Shown here: piece by piece, positions 1 through 11,800 of the stretch | Position numbering within the stretch: the stretch's first letter is position 1 | How the letters are laid out: each line of letters begins with the position of its first letter | Source of the DNA: Volvox africanus | Taxonomy: Eukaryota > Chlorophyta > Chlorophyceae > Chlamydomonadales > Volvocaceae | NCBI GenBank assembly: GCA_030268105.1 | Contig: BSDZ01000080.1 | Coordinates: forward strand, 4,899,501 to 4,963,500 | DNA: 64,000 nucleotides | Reading direction: 5' to 3' | Translations under genes and position numbers: made by a program | The notes under the pieces: model-generated | Database searches by the model: none | What the model was told of the DNA's origin: nothing | The model's input: the letters and a program-made list of their open reading frames with translations, nothing else

Positions 1-2697
1 GGCGGCGGAAGTCCCGGAGGGAGGCGAGGCAGACGGGGCAGCTTCGGTGGTGGCGGCGAAGGTGGTTTCGGAGACGGCGGCATGGGTGGCGGTGGTGGTG
101 GCGAAGGTGGTTTCGGAGACGGCGGCATGGGTGGCGGTGGTGGTGGCGAAGGTGGTTTCGGAGACGGCGGCATGGGTGGCGGTGGTGGTGGCGAAGGTGG
201 TTTCGGAGACGGCGGCATGGGTGGCGGTGGTGGTGGCGAAGGTGGTTTCGGAGATGGCGGCATGGGTGGCGGTGGTGGTGGCGAAGGTGGTTTCGGAGAC
301 AGCGGCATGGGTGGCGGTGGTGGTGGCGAAGGTGGTTTCGGAGACAGCGGCATGGGTGGCGGTGGTGGTGGCGAAGGTGGTTTCGGAGACAGCGGCATGG
401 GTGGCGGTGGTGGTGGCGAAGGTGGTTTCGGAGACGGCGGCATGGGTGGCGGTGGTGATGGCGAAGGTGGTTTCGGAGACGGCGGCATGGGTGGCGATGG
501 CGGTGGAAGCCTCAAAGACGATGGGAAGGGTGAGGGTGGAGGAAGCCGGACAGGTAAAGGAGGCGCGGGCGAGGGGGGCCGACGGGGGGGTGAAGGTTTT
601 GGGCTAGGAGGCAACGGAGATGGAGGGAGGCGGGGGGGCCGATGTGGTCGTGGTGAAGGGGGGCTGGGGGGGGATGGCGGAGCTGAGGGGGCAGATGGAG
701 GTGAGGGTGGTAGCGGAGGGCTAGGTGCAGGGGATGGTGGGGGTAACAAGGGAAGGGGATTTGCGGGCGAAGGCTCAGATGGGCGCGGGTACAGCGGAGG
801 GAGAGGGAACGGCATGGGTGGGTCGGTGGGTGATAGTACGGGAAGGGAAGGGGTGGACGGAGGCGCCCAGGGTAATGCCGGACGGGAGGGGCGTGGCGAG
901 GGCGGCGAGGGTCCTGATGGCGGCGGTGATGGCGGCGGCGGTGAAGGTGATGGCTTGGGCCGGGGAGGACGGGGTGGCTGTGGCGAAGGGGGCCGGGGGG
1001 GCCGCGGCGACGGCGGTTTGGGCCTGGGTGACGGCGGCCGCGGTGGCGGAGGACGGGGGCTGATGGGAGGTCGGGGTGGGGGCGGCGGCATGGGTGACGG
1101 TTGAACAGGAGGGAGGAATGAAGGCATGTGGGGAGATGGCGGAGACCTGGGGGCAGTGGGCCGCATAGGCCATTGCGGACTTATCCTGGGAGTTGGGGCC
1201 AGAGGTGGCTGCTGCGGCGGTGGCCGTTGCGGCGGTGGCAAAGGTGGAGGCGGCGGCGATGGTGATGGTGGCGGCGATGAGGTTGGCTTAGGTGGCCGGG
1301 GTGACGGCGGCCATGGCGGCGGCGGCGGCGGTGGAGATGATCGTTTAGGTGGGCGTGGCGGCGGCGGGGATGGCGGCGATGGTTTTGTAATCGACCGCGG
1401 GGAAGGAGGTCGCGGAGATGGTTGTGGTGGTAGCGGCGGCCTAGGTGATGGCGATGGCGGCGGTAGCGGTGGCTGGGGTGATGGTGACGGCGGCGGCGGC
1501 GGTGATATTAATGGAGTTCGGGGCTCGGGTAGTTGCGCTGTTTTTGGCGGTGCTGAAGGTAGTACCTCTGTGGGAGGTGGTCTAGGATGTGGCATTGACG
1601 GCGATTGCAGCAACGGCAGTGGATGAGATGGTGGCAGTGGCAGCGATGGCGGCAGCGGCGATGGGGGGGGGGACGGCGGCGGTGGAGGTGGTGACGGTGG
1701 TGGTAGAGATGGAGATGGCGGCGATGAAGATGGAAGCGGTGGAGATGGCGGCGGCGGCGATGGTAGCGGTGGTGATGGCGGTGGCGGCAATGGTGGCGGT
1801 GGAGGTGGCGGCCGTATCAACGTGGGCAGTGGCGGTGGCGGCGGCGGCCGCGTTTTGGGCGGTGGCGGTGGCTCATAATCCGTAGGCGGTGGGAAGTAGT
1901 AATCAAACGGAGGATATTTGTAATTGTCTGGGGGAAGTAAGTTATCCGTTGGTGGTGGGACGTCCGGAGGTTGCGGGGGATTGTTCCTCCGCTTTGGAGG
2001 GGGTGGCCGGGAAACCTGCGGTGGCGGCGACCGCGGTGACACCACTGGCGGGGGCAGACCGCGTGGAATACACAGCCAGTCGGCGTAAGGTGATTCCTTG
2101 CAATCGGGACTGCCGTACAGGGCTGCCACGTCAGAAGCACAGTAGTCGTACGGTGGGGCACCGTCAGCCTTCAGCTCCCCGGAGAGGTAAGACTGCGCGA
2201 GTTGAAGCACTTCGCCCACAGTAAAGCAGGAGCACGCATCCAGACCGTAAATCTCCGCGAACACATTGGTTTCGACGGGCCGAACGCCCAGGATGCGCGT
2301 GACGAGCACATTGAGCTTCAGCCCCAACAAATCAGCCACCCAGGTGGACGCCGTGCCAAAGTGGGGCAGGCCAGCAGGGCATGCCTTGCCGGTCAGGGAG
2401 ATATTGACATTGGCGGTAAGTGGCAACGGCAGTCGTTGGCCGCTTGTTGCAGTGAAGTCTAGTTGACGCTGAAGGAAACAGGAGACAGCAGCAGGGGAGC
2501 TGAACAAGAGGTTAGGATAGTTCGGGGAGCCGCCGAACCGCAGCACGTTGGAGTTGTTAGTGAAGGCACTCCAATATGAGCCGAGAATGGGCTGCCCTCG
2601 GTCGAGGGCCCATTCTTCAGCGGTCAAGAGAGCCAGGTCGCATGTCGTCGGTGGATAGCAGCTTACGGGGCAGAATGTTCCGGGCGGACGTGGAGGC
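1..2697 (-). CDS. Pherophorin-like extracellular matrix glycoprotein (partial)
   Basis: On the minus strand a single frame stays open from the window edge to a splice acceptor (CTCAG before position 2697). The 5' part encodes a pherophorin N-terminal-type module: [12 protein letters not shown], then [10 protein letters not shown], then [16 protein letters not shown], then [21 protein letters not shown] and a final pair of cysteines near WLCIPRG. The same motifs occur three times in the gene at 5853-12629, so the two are paralogues. From about 2070 down to 1 the protein is a proline-rich rod of more than 600 residues with Tyr-containing [10 protein letters not shown] stretches and a 15-residue tandem repeat at its far end. 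In pherophorins such rods separate two globular domains and are hydroxyproline-glycosylated in the cell wall or matrix (family knowledge). The upstream exon with a signal peptide and the C-terminal domain lie outside what I can resolve. Confidence 0.82.
31..507 (-). repeat. 45-bp minisatellite coding 15-residue Pro repeat
   Basis: About ten head-to-tail 45-bp units start at 76 and recur every 45 bases (121, 166, 211 and so on), with a partial unit before 76 and decay after 495. They are in frame with the minus-strand pherophorin and encode [19 protein letters not shown] units. Variation is limited to a few single-base changes (for example GAC to AGC at the unit joints), which suggests recent expansion. 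The complementary strand is open too and reads as a glycine-rich protein, but that is a by-product. Confidence 0.85.
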
Positions 2698-5600
2698 CTG
2701 AGTGGGTGTGTTATGTGTAAGGGAATTACATTTATGTTGAATTAGGGGATTAGGTGGTAGGATTACGCTTGCGAGACAGGTGCATGCATCTGGTAGCTGT
2801 CTGTAGGAATGTAACCGACTTGCGCAGCTGTCCTTTGGATCAGTATGTTTATCACGTTTTTTATGTAAGATTTCAAAAATATAATACATGTGATATACCT
2901 ATGAGAGATCACAAAAGCACGGCAGCGCTGTCCTTACGAACATCACCGGTCGACCAAGCTAACCGACCAAGAACGGGGCATACGTACTTTAAATGCATAG
3001 ACATCATAATCGGTCATTAAATAGTTGTTGCGATCGTGTAAGCATCGAGGAATCCTTACTTACTTTTTGGTCGCTGCTTGCACGGTCGATAGTCTCGCCA
3101 AATCGTATACTGCAGAAGGTCATTGAAGCAATTGCTGGTCAAAGCTATTTGTAAGCTTTGTTATTGGAAAAGCTTTCATATGCAGGATTGCTTTGATGCA
3201 GCTGGGGCAGCCCCTTGGGTCCGAAACCAATTCAACTGCTTGCATGGCTATTTTGCCTCACCAGACGAGATTGTTATAACTGCAAGCAAATAAGCCCACT
3301 GTGCTTTGCTTTTGCTTGTCCCGATCCGTGCCCTCATTGCAAACTCTCCTTCTCACAAACAGTCACGCCAACATGGCTAAGGGGCAGCCTGGTTTCATTG
3401 CAACAAAAATTAAAAGAATAAGTTGTCAAGATGGTTGCAACGAACGTGTAAGTGCAAGCGGCTGTCGTATAAGGCTACAGTTATGCAGTAACGTCGTCCG
3501 AAAATAGGGTCTGAACAAGCAATGAAGGTTGGAGGCGCTTTCTTATGACTTATATATGAACAGTGCAAATGGCGCTATATCAAAAAATTGTTGTTTATCC
3601 AATTTCAGCATTTGCCGCACATCGCGGCGCCCACCAAGCTATGTGTCGCGACAGCTAATGCTTTCTACGGTTCGGCTCAGGAGTCCATGACATTTTGCGG
3701 ATCCGAATCAACGTAAGAAATCATTACATAGAACAAGCATATCATGTAATGGAAGGCTGGAAGCCCGCAGACTCGCAGTAAGGAGTGACTCGTACGGCGC
3801 AAGGCGGGAGAATATAAAGTCCCGCTCCAGGACTCACTTCTTGGGTCTGGACAACGCCTGTCCCGCGTGTTATAGAGGACACACGTCGTCAAACTATTTT
3901 AACAAGTACACTAAAGGGTATATGTATATTATAATGTGAACTATTGGCAACGTGATTCGGTCACAAGTCCCAAGTTTATCTCAGTCCCAAATCGGGTCGG
4001 AGCAACTGAGCTCAATTCAATTTACAAACCAATGCTCGCTGCGATTTTATCACTATCTTAAGGCCGGCTGCTTTCCTTATGCTGGTGCAGTGCACCATCA
4101 TCGGTGAACCACGCCTGCTAGGGCGCTACTCATGACAACATGGGTAGCTATACCGATCATCTTCCTTCATGTCATTTTTCAAGCACTCGCTACAGGTGCG
4201 GCCGCACGTCGGCTCGAAACATTCGCCCGTTTGCAACAGTCTAGTTCTATCTCGAAACGGTGAAGTTCATTCTATATGTCAATGTTTTAAAAGTGTGAAT
4301 GGGTAAAAAGATGAACCTATGAAGTTCTGCCGACGCAAGCGACGAAGTCGCGTTCAGTCGCTGTCCTCTCCTTACCCCTATATCGACTTTGGTCCGTCAT
4401 GTTGACTCGTGATCTTTCAGGTAATCAGTATGCAGCAAGCTTGGGGTCGGACCTGGTGGAAGATGGACAAAGCAGGTAGGCGGCAGTCATTTTTACGGTG
4501 CAAGGAATACTGCTTTTGCGGCGACTATTATGATTAATACAGGATGGTGACGTTGTACTAAACACACCGACAACATATGTATGTGTCCAAAGTAAGGGTT
4601 TGTGGAAGATTGTTGTCGTGTTGCGCATTTCTTTAAGTACTACAGTGGGTCCATAATTTACATAAACTTAAGTAGCGGGTGGTTGCTGTAAAGGTCTGTT
4701 TGTAACGGTCCTGGAGTTCAGCTCCATAGGGCCCCTTGCCGCCAGCTCAAGTGCTGGTGACACGAGGGTACCTGGGTAGCGGATTTGCCACCTGTCTGCG
4801 GGAGACTGTTGTCCTTGCGGAGCATGAGCTATGCACGGTTTGACCAGTCTTTCGCGCCACCGAGGGGGCAGGGGCCGGAGCCAGGCAGGAACCGACAGCA
4901 GCAGCAGCTGTGCGTGTATGTCTTTGGGCAGGCCTTCATACTGGTGATGCTGCTGCTGTTTTGTCAGCGGCCTCGTCGGAAGGCACACATCTCAAGGGTA
5001 GGGGCAGGTCCCAACCGCCCTGGTCCTCTTAGCTGCGTGTCTTGGGTGCTGCGACCCCCGGGCTTTGTTGGCCGGTCCTCAGCAACCAGCCATGCTTCAG
5101 AGCGAATGGTTGGAGGAGTCAATCGGAGTGTTACCATGAGGGACACAAGCAGCGCCTTGGAATGGGTTAGCTCTCTCCCAGGGGAAAGGCTCTCAGGGCG
5201 GCCAGTCTGTGTACTCCGAGCTTCGTGCAGCCGCTGGCTGGTAACTGACAGACAAGATCATGGACGGATCTAAAACCCTAGAAGGCAGCTGCCACCTGTT
5301 CTAAAACCCAAGAAGGAATACAACATGCAAGGAAAGAGCTCAACAACGGCATGCAGGAGGACGTTTCCTGCACCCGAAGCACCCTGACGCACCCCCCGAA
5401 GAGAGGAAACGTCTGATGTCTCTGGCACCCATCCATATACATCGATGCACCGTACCCCTGCATGTGGAAACCTCACCAGGGGCCGATTTTCTTCCACTGT
5501 CCCTCACAGTCCACTCTTCGTATTGTATAAACCTCTCAACATTTTAACACATTCTGATTCCCCGAACAGTGAGAGTGCCGCAGCTAACTGTGCTGTCTTC

Positions 5601-5852
5601 GCGTCCACTGACGGAAGTGCTGCTAACAGACACTCATGGCTTCGTGCTTCATCTGTGGCCCCGTCACGCTCACTCACTGGTACTGAGGATGTCTGAGGGG
5701 GTCGGGTTGTCCCTTGGCCAACCGAGATGTTCAGTAACGATGGTCGCTGGCTCTAAGTAACGATCTCTAACTTCTCTCCACCTCGTTGCCCCCTCCCGCC
5801 CCGGCCCTCCCCTCGCACGCTGCCGCTGGTTGTCCAACGATGTTGCGCGCAG
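2698..5852. other. Divergent interval between two pherophorin genes
   Basis: This interval must hold the 5' exons and promoters of both flanking genes. The minus-strand gene has an acceptor at 2698-2700. The plus-strand gene has a branch-like CTCTAAC (5764-5770), a long pyrimidine tract and the first AG at 5851-5852. Apart from a possible signal-anchor exon at 4824-4997 I see no exon that joins in phase, and no repeat or RNA gene. Confidence 0.5.
4824..4997 (+). CDS. Candidate first exon with signal anchor
   Basis: An ATG opens a 58-codon stretch with a polar N-terminus (MSYARFDQSF), a poly-Gln run, a 19-residue hydrophobic segment (LCVYVFGQAFILVMLLLFC) and a positive QRPRRK stop-transfer, ending at a donor-like GTAGGG. 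This looks like a type II signal anchor and lies upstream of the plus-strand pherophorin. The problem is phase: this exon ends in phase 0 while the acceptor at 5851-5852 needs phase 2, so another exon or a different donor would be required. It may be chance. Confidence 0.25.
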
Positions 5853-8800
5853 CGGTACCAGCCAAACCAGTAGCTCTAGCGGCGCCGTCGCAACCAGCAG
5901 TGCAGCTGGTACGGGGCTCAGCGGGCTCACGGACTTGCTGTACAACGCGAGCCTGCCACTGTATGACTGTACGGCGGTGGATCAGTGCTATCTTCTGAAA
6001 GACCGCGGCATTTGCCCCTTCGAGACCTACACACCGAATGAGTACGCGGGCCGCGTGGCTAACAGCAGCGCGCCGAGCCAAATCAGGAACTTGTGGTCGT
6101 ACATCACACGTCAAACTGACGGGCAGTTTGTGGTTGGACTTGAAGACGCAGTCTCCCGGCAGATTCGCTTTCGGAATGCGGCCTCCCTGATTTGCTTCAT
6201 GCGACTTCAGAACGACAGTGCGCCGGCGACAGCGGCTGCGGCGCTGCCGCTGATGCCACGGGCTGACGGCGGCCCGTTGGTGGTGTCGGCCGCGCTAAAT
6301 ACCACGACGAATGGCTGTGCCTTCGCTAACGCCACCGCCGCCGCCGCTGGGGATTATAATTTCGGTTCGTGGATGGCGGATACTCTCGCGCTGCGACTCA
6401 ACGTGGAGCTAGCGTCACTGCGCGCGACGTTAGGCCCACAGTCTCTGTACGGCGACCTGGAAACGGCCCTGGTGACGCGCACGGGTCCACTGGAGGACTT
6501 ACCCTGCGGGTGTCATGCGGTTGCGGAATACCTACACGCCGCAGATGTAGCGATTTCTGGGCAGGCGGGGAGCCAGGACACCCCTAGCCGAGGACCGCTG
6601 GCGGACTGCCTGCCGCGTGTCTCTGAGGCCATCGCCGCCGAATTCCACGGGCCCAGGTGTGGCCTCAGTGCCAACCGGACGGCATCTTTCCTGTGCAGGG
6701 CCCCGACTGAAGGCAGCAGCCCGCCGGACGCATTGCCTGCGACCCCGGATGCACCGTATACACCGGCAAGGCCACCGGCGCCGCCACCGCCCATGCCTAC
6801 CTGCCATAGGGCCTGCTACCCTGATGCCGGTGCCGGTGGAAACTGTCCTTTCAAGCTCTACACATCCAGCCAGTGGGGCAACGGCAGCCCCTCCTCCCCG
6901 GGCGCAATCGTGCTGAATGCCTCATGGTCGGCGCGCCTGGCTACCATTGGCTACTTCCGCCTCGGATCTGGAGATCTGAATGCGTCGTTTGTCTTCTTGG
7001 ACGTCCATGCGCTGCAGTGCTTCATCCGCACGCAGCTGGCAATGGCGCCGCCGGATGCAACTCATGGGCTACCTCTGAACCGGACCCTGGTCGTGGCAAC
7101 ATCGTCCACGGCGGCGGCGGAGCCCTGCAACTTCACAAAGCCCGTCCCATCGTTCGGCCCATGGATCGCCAACATTCTGGCGCTTAAACTCAATTTGCAA
7201 TTGGCGTCGTCCTTGTCGCCGGGGACGGGGGCAGCGGCGGCGCTCAGCAGCGCTGTGTTCTCACAAATGGGTGGTACGGCTTGCGCCTGTGTCAGTGTGG
7301 GTGAGGTGCTGCGGCAGGCAGAGGCGGCGATTTCCGGCGTCAGGATCAAGGGAATGACGTCACTAGATGCCAACCAACCAGTTTGGTCGTACGGTGATTG
7401 CGCAAAGGCCGCTGCGGCGCAGTATGCCAACGGCGCTTGTCCCTGGGCAGGTGAGAAGCCGCTATGTCGGCCTAATCCCTCACCGCCGCCACCGTCGCCG
7501 CCACCGCGCCCGCCGCCGCCGCCATCACCGCTTCCGGAAGAGCCGTCTCCGCCGCCGCCACCACCGCCACCACCACCGCCACCATCACCGCCGCCGGACG
7601 CGCCGCAGCTGCCAGCAGCACCTCCACCGCCGCCACCGCCACCGCCATCGCCACCCCTGCTGCCGCCCCCACCGCCGCTACTGCTACCACCGCCCCCACC
7701 GCCGCCCCCACCGCCGCCACCGCCAGCGCCGCTCAAGCCTCCCAAACCACCCAAACCTCCCAAGCCGCCTTCGCCGCCCAGACCGCATAAGCCGTCGCCG
7801 TCAACCAAACCGCCACCGCCCACGCCTGAGCCACTTCCGCCGCCTCTGCCTAAACCACTACCTCCAACGCCACCGCAATCCCCCTCACTGCCATCCCCAC
7901 TGCCACCGCCAACACCGCGCCTTCCTAACCGCCCGCCGGAATCCGCTCCTCCTCTCGTACCAGGCCAGCCCCAGGTTCCGCCGCCGATCTGTGCCTCCAC
8001 CTGCTTCCCACCGACAAGTCCCTGCCCCGTGTGGTCCTTGTACGACACCGCAAGCCTGGCTGACATCAGTTCAGAAAACGAGGCCAGTGAAGTTTTGCGG
8101 GACAGTTGGCCGTTCATCCTGGCGGACCTCTTTCCGGTTGATCTGGTATTCGTACTTGGTTCCCCGTCTGGCTCCGGAACCGAAAGACATCTGGAGTTTT
8201 ATTCCGTGGAATCGCTGCAGTGCTTTATCCAGATGCAGCTGAATCGCAGTGCGGTGCTGCTGCCCACCGGCGAGCCTGCCAAGCCACCGCCGCCTGATGC
8301 ACCAGAGTATGTGCGGCTGACGACCGTTCTGCCCTTCGAAGCGGGCGTCCATCCCTCGCGCCGTCGCTGCGTGCTCACCGAGGCGTGGCAGCAGAACTTA
8401 TATTACGGGCCTTACATGGCAGACGCGTTGGCGCTGAAAGTTAACGTGGCGCTGTCCTGGGTGCGCGCTCTCCGTCATAGCGACCAAGTGCGCCCAGGGA
8501 GTGTGGAGCTGCATCGGGCTTGGTTCGGGTCTGAGTTGCCGCTGAGCATCAACGGTGATGGTGGTGGAGGTGCGGCGGCGGCGGCGGTGGCGCAGTGTGC
8601 GTGCCGTTCGCTGACGGAGGTGCTATCCTGGGTGGATGGTTTCGTGGCGCTTGAGCCCGGCGCATCGCTCACGGAGGCACGTGGCGCAGGCGCCTGTGCC
8701 GCGGCGCTTTTTGAGTTGTACGGCACCCGCACATGCAGTACGGCCCAAGGGCCTGGGTTGTTGTGTGCGGACGTGTTGGAGCCAGCAGTTTCTCCACCCA

Positions 8801-11800
8801 TCGTTCCGATTGCACCGCCACCGCCACCGCCGCCGCCGCCGCCGCAGCTGCCATACCTTTCTGTGCCTCCGCCGTACTACGCACCGCCGCTGCCTTATTA
8901 CTTGCCCCCTCCACCTGTGACTTATTATTCCTCACCGACGCCGTATTACCGTCCCCAACCACCTCCATACTACTTAGCCCCGCCTTCGGGGCTTCCACCT
9001 CCGCCGCCGTACTACCAGCAGCCCCCCATTTATCCGCAGTCAACACCACCGCCGTACCATTACCTGCCGCCTCGATATGTTCCAATGAGGCACCCGCCGC
9101 CGTTGCCAGTTGCGCCAATGCCTGCGACTATGCCCCTACAGCCATCGCCGAAATGCCCTTTGAATTTATTGCCCGACCCCCCTGCCCATCCAGCACCCTT
9201 CACCTCACCGTCAACGCCACTGCCATCGCCTTCAATTCCGTCGCCAACAGTGTTTGTGACGCCCTCTTCACCAGCGCTGCTGCAGCCCGTAACGCAGCCT
9301 GCTTTACCTGTGATGGAAACTTCCCCATCATCGCCCATTCCGCCGCCACCCACTCCACCGGCACCCAAGCCGCCGTTACATGAGCCGCCGGCACCCACTC
9401 CACCGGCACCCAACCCGCCGTTACCTGAGCCGCCGGCACCCATTCCACCGGCACCCAACCCGCCATTACCTGACCCACCGGCACCGACTCCACCGGCACC
9501 GAAGCCGCCGTTATCAGAGCCGCCGGCACCCACTCCACCGGCACCGAAGCCGCCGTTACCTGAGCCACCACTACCTGAGCCGCCGCCACCCACTCCACCG
9601 GCACCGAAGCCGCCGTTACCTGAGCCACCGCTACCTGAGCCGCCGTCACCCACTCCACCGGCACCCAAGCCACCGTTACCTGAGCCGCCCTCACCCAATC
9701 CACCGGCACCGAAGCCGCCGTTATCAGAGCCGCCGTCACCCACTCCACCGGCACCGAAGCCGCCGTTACCTGAGCCACCGCTACCTGAGCCACCGTCACC
9801 CACTCCACCGGCACCGAAGCCGCCGTTACCTGAGCCGCCGCTACCTGAGCTGCCGTCACCCACTCCACCGGCACCCAAGCCGCCGTTACCTGAGCCGCCG
9901 GCACCCACTCCACCTTCACCCAACCTGCCGTTACCTGAGCCGCCGGCACCCACTCCACCGGCACCCAACCCGCCGTTACCTGACCCGCCGGCACCCACTC
10001 CACCGGCACCCAACCCGCCGTTACCTGACCCGCCGGCACCCACTCCACCGGCACCCAACCCGCCGTTACCTGACCCGCCGGCACCCACTCCACCGGCACC
10101 GAAGCCGCCGTTATCTGAGCCGCCGGCACCCACTCCACCGGCACCGAAGCCGCCGTTACCAGAGCCGCCGTTATCTGAGCCGCCGTCACCCACTCCACCG
10201 GCACCCAACCCGCCGTTATCTGAGCCGCCGGCACCCACTCCACCGGCACCCAACCCGCCGCTACCTGAGCCGCCGTCACCCACTCCACCGGCACCGAAGC
10301 CGCCGTTATCTGAGCCGCCGGCACCCACTCCACCGGCACCCAAGCCGCCGTTACCTGAGCCACCGCTACCTGAGCCGCCGGCACCCACTCCACCGGCACC
10401 CAAGCCGCCGTTACCTGAGCCGCCGGCACCCACTCCACCGTTACCAGAGCCGCCGGCACCCAAGCCGCCGTTACCTGAGTCGCCAGCACTCAAACCTCCG
10501 CCATCGAAGCTGCCGCAACCCAAGCCCCCGGCACCCAAACATTCTTCGCGACAGCCGCCGTCACCCAAGCCGCCGCCACCCGAGCCGCCGGCGCGCAAAC
10601 CTCCGCCATCGAAGCTGCCGCAACCCAAGCCGCCGGCACCCAAACGTTCTTCGCGACAGCCGCCGTCACCTAAGCCGTCGGCACCCAGACCGCCGGCCCC
10701 GAAGCCGCCGCCACCTGAGCCACCTACGCCATCGAAGCTGCTACAACCCAAGCCCCCGGCACCCAAACGTTCTTCGCGACAGCCGCCGTCACCCAAGCCG
10801 CCGCCACCCGAGCCGCCGGCGCGCAAACCACCGCCATCGAAGCTGCCGCAACCCAAGCCGCCGGCACCCAAACGTTCTTCGCGACAGCCGCCGCCACCCG
10901 GGCCGCCGCCACCCGGGCCGCCGGCGCTCAAACCTCCGCCATCGAAGCTGCCGCAACCCAAGCTCCGTGGACCCGAGGGGCCGTCACCCATCCCACCGTC
11001 ACCAGAGCCGACGTCACCACACCCGCCGGCAAGCAAACACCTGTCACCCGAGCTGACGTCACCGTTACCAAACCCACCGTCACCGGAGTCGCCGCCGCCC
11101 GAGTTGCTTGCATATGACCCACCATCTCCTCTGCTAATTGCGCCGTCACCCGTGCTGTTGTCACATGAACCCCTGCCGTCTCCAGGACTGCAGGTATCCC
11201 CTCCCTGGCCACGTCGTCCAGGGGCGCAAATGCTGCCACCGCTTATACCTCGAGCGCCGCCACCTGATCTTCCTTCACCCTCGCCAACACATCCATCTCC
11301 AATATCGTCTCTGCGGCCGCCATCACCCCATCCACCTCCTTCACCGATGCCGTTACCGCCGACGGCTTCTCGTGCACCATGGTCGACGCCACTACCACTA
11401 CCACTACCATCATCACCACGCTCGCGGTCACAGCCGCCATCATCCCCTGCTCCATTCCACCAGCCCTCGCAACTGCCCCCGCTTCCACCTCCAAGATTGC
11501 CGCAATCACCCTCGGCCTTCCCTCCTGTCGCTCTTGGCCCGTCATATCCGCGGCCAGCACCACCCTCTCCCCTCGCACAACCCAATGGCAAACCACCCAC
11601 GCTTCGACCCCCACCTCCAACATCCACCCTGCGTCAGCCCCCGCCGGCCCCTAAAGCCCGAGCTCCAAGCCCCACCCCGCCTAACCCTAGGCCACAGTCC
11701 CTGCATGCAGCCCCCAGGCAACCGCCGCTGCCACACCGCCACCCTCTGCCGCCACCGCCGCGTGCACCTCGCACTCTGCCGCTGCCCCCGCCGTCGCCAC

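Noticed and set aside
82..1104. Plus-strand 340-codon Gly-rich frame
   Set aside because: Antisense of the minus-strand pherophorin rod. The minus frame is continuous with a Cys-rich pherophorin module; the plus frame is not attached to anything.
5830..5852. TTG at 5830 as the start of the large pherophorin
   Set aside because: It lies in the pyrimidine tract just before a consensus acceptor, has no signal peptide, and TTG starts are not expected in nuclear genes.
9060..11627. 855-codon minus-strand Gly-rich open frame
   Set aside because: It is the antisense of the proline rod. GC-rich proline codons read backwards give Gly-rich open frames without stops. The flanking pherophorin modules fix the coding strand as plus.
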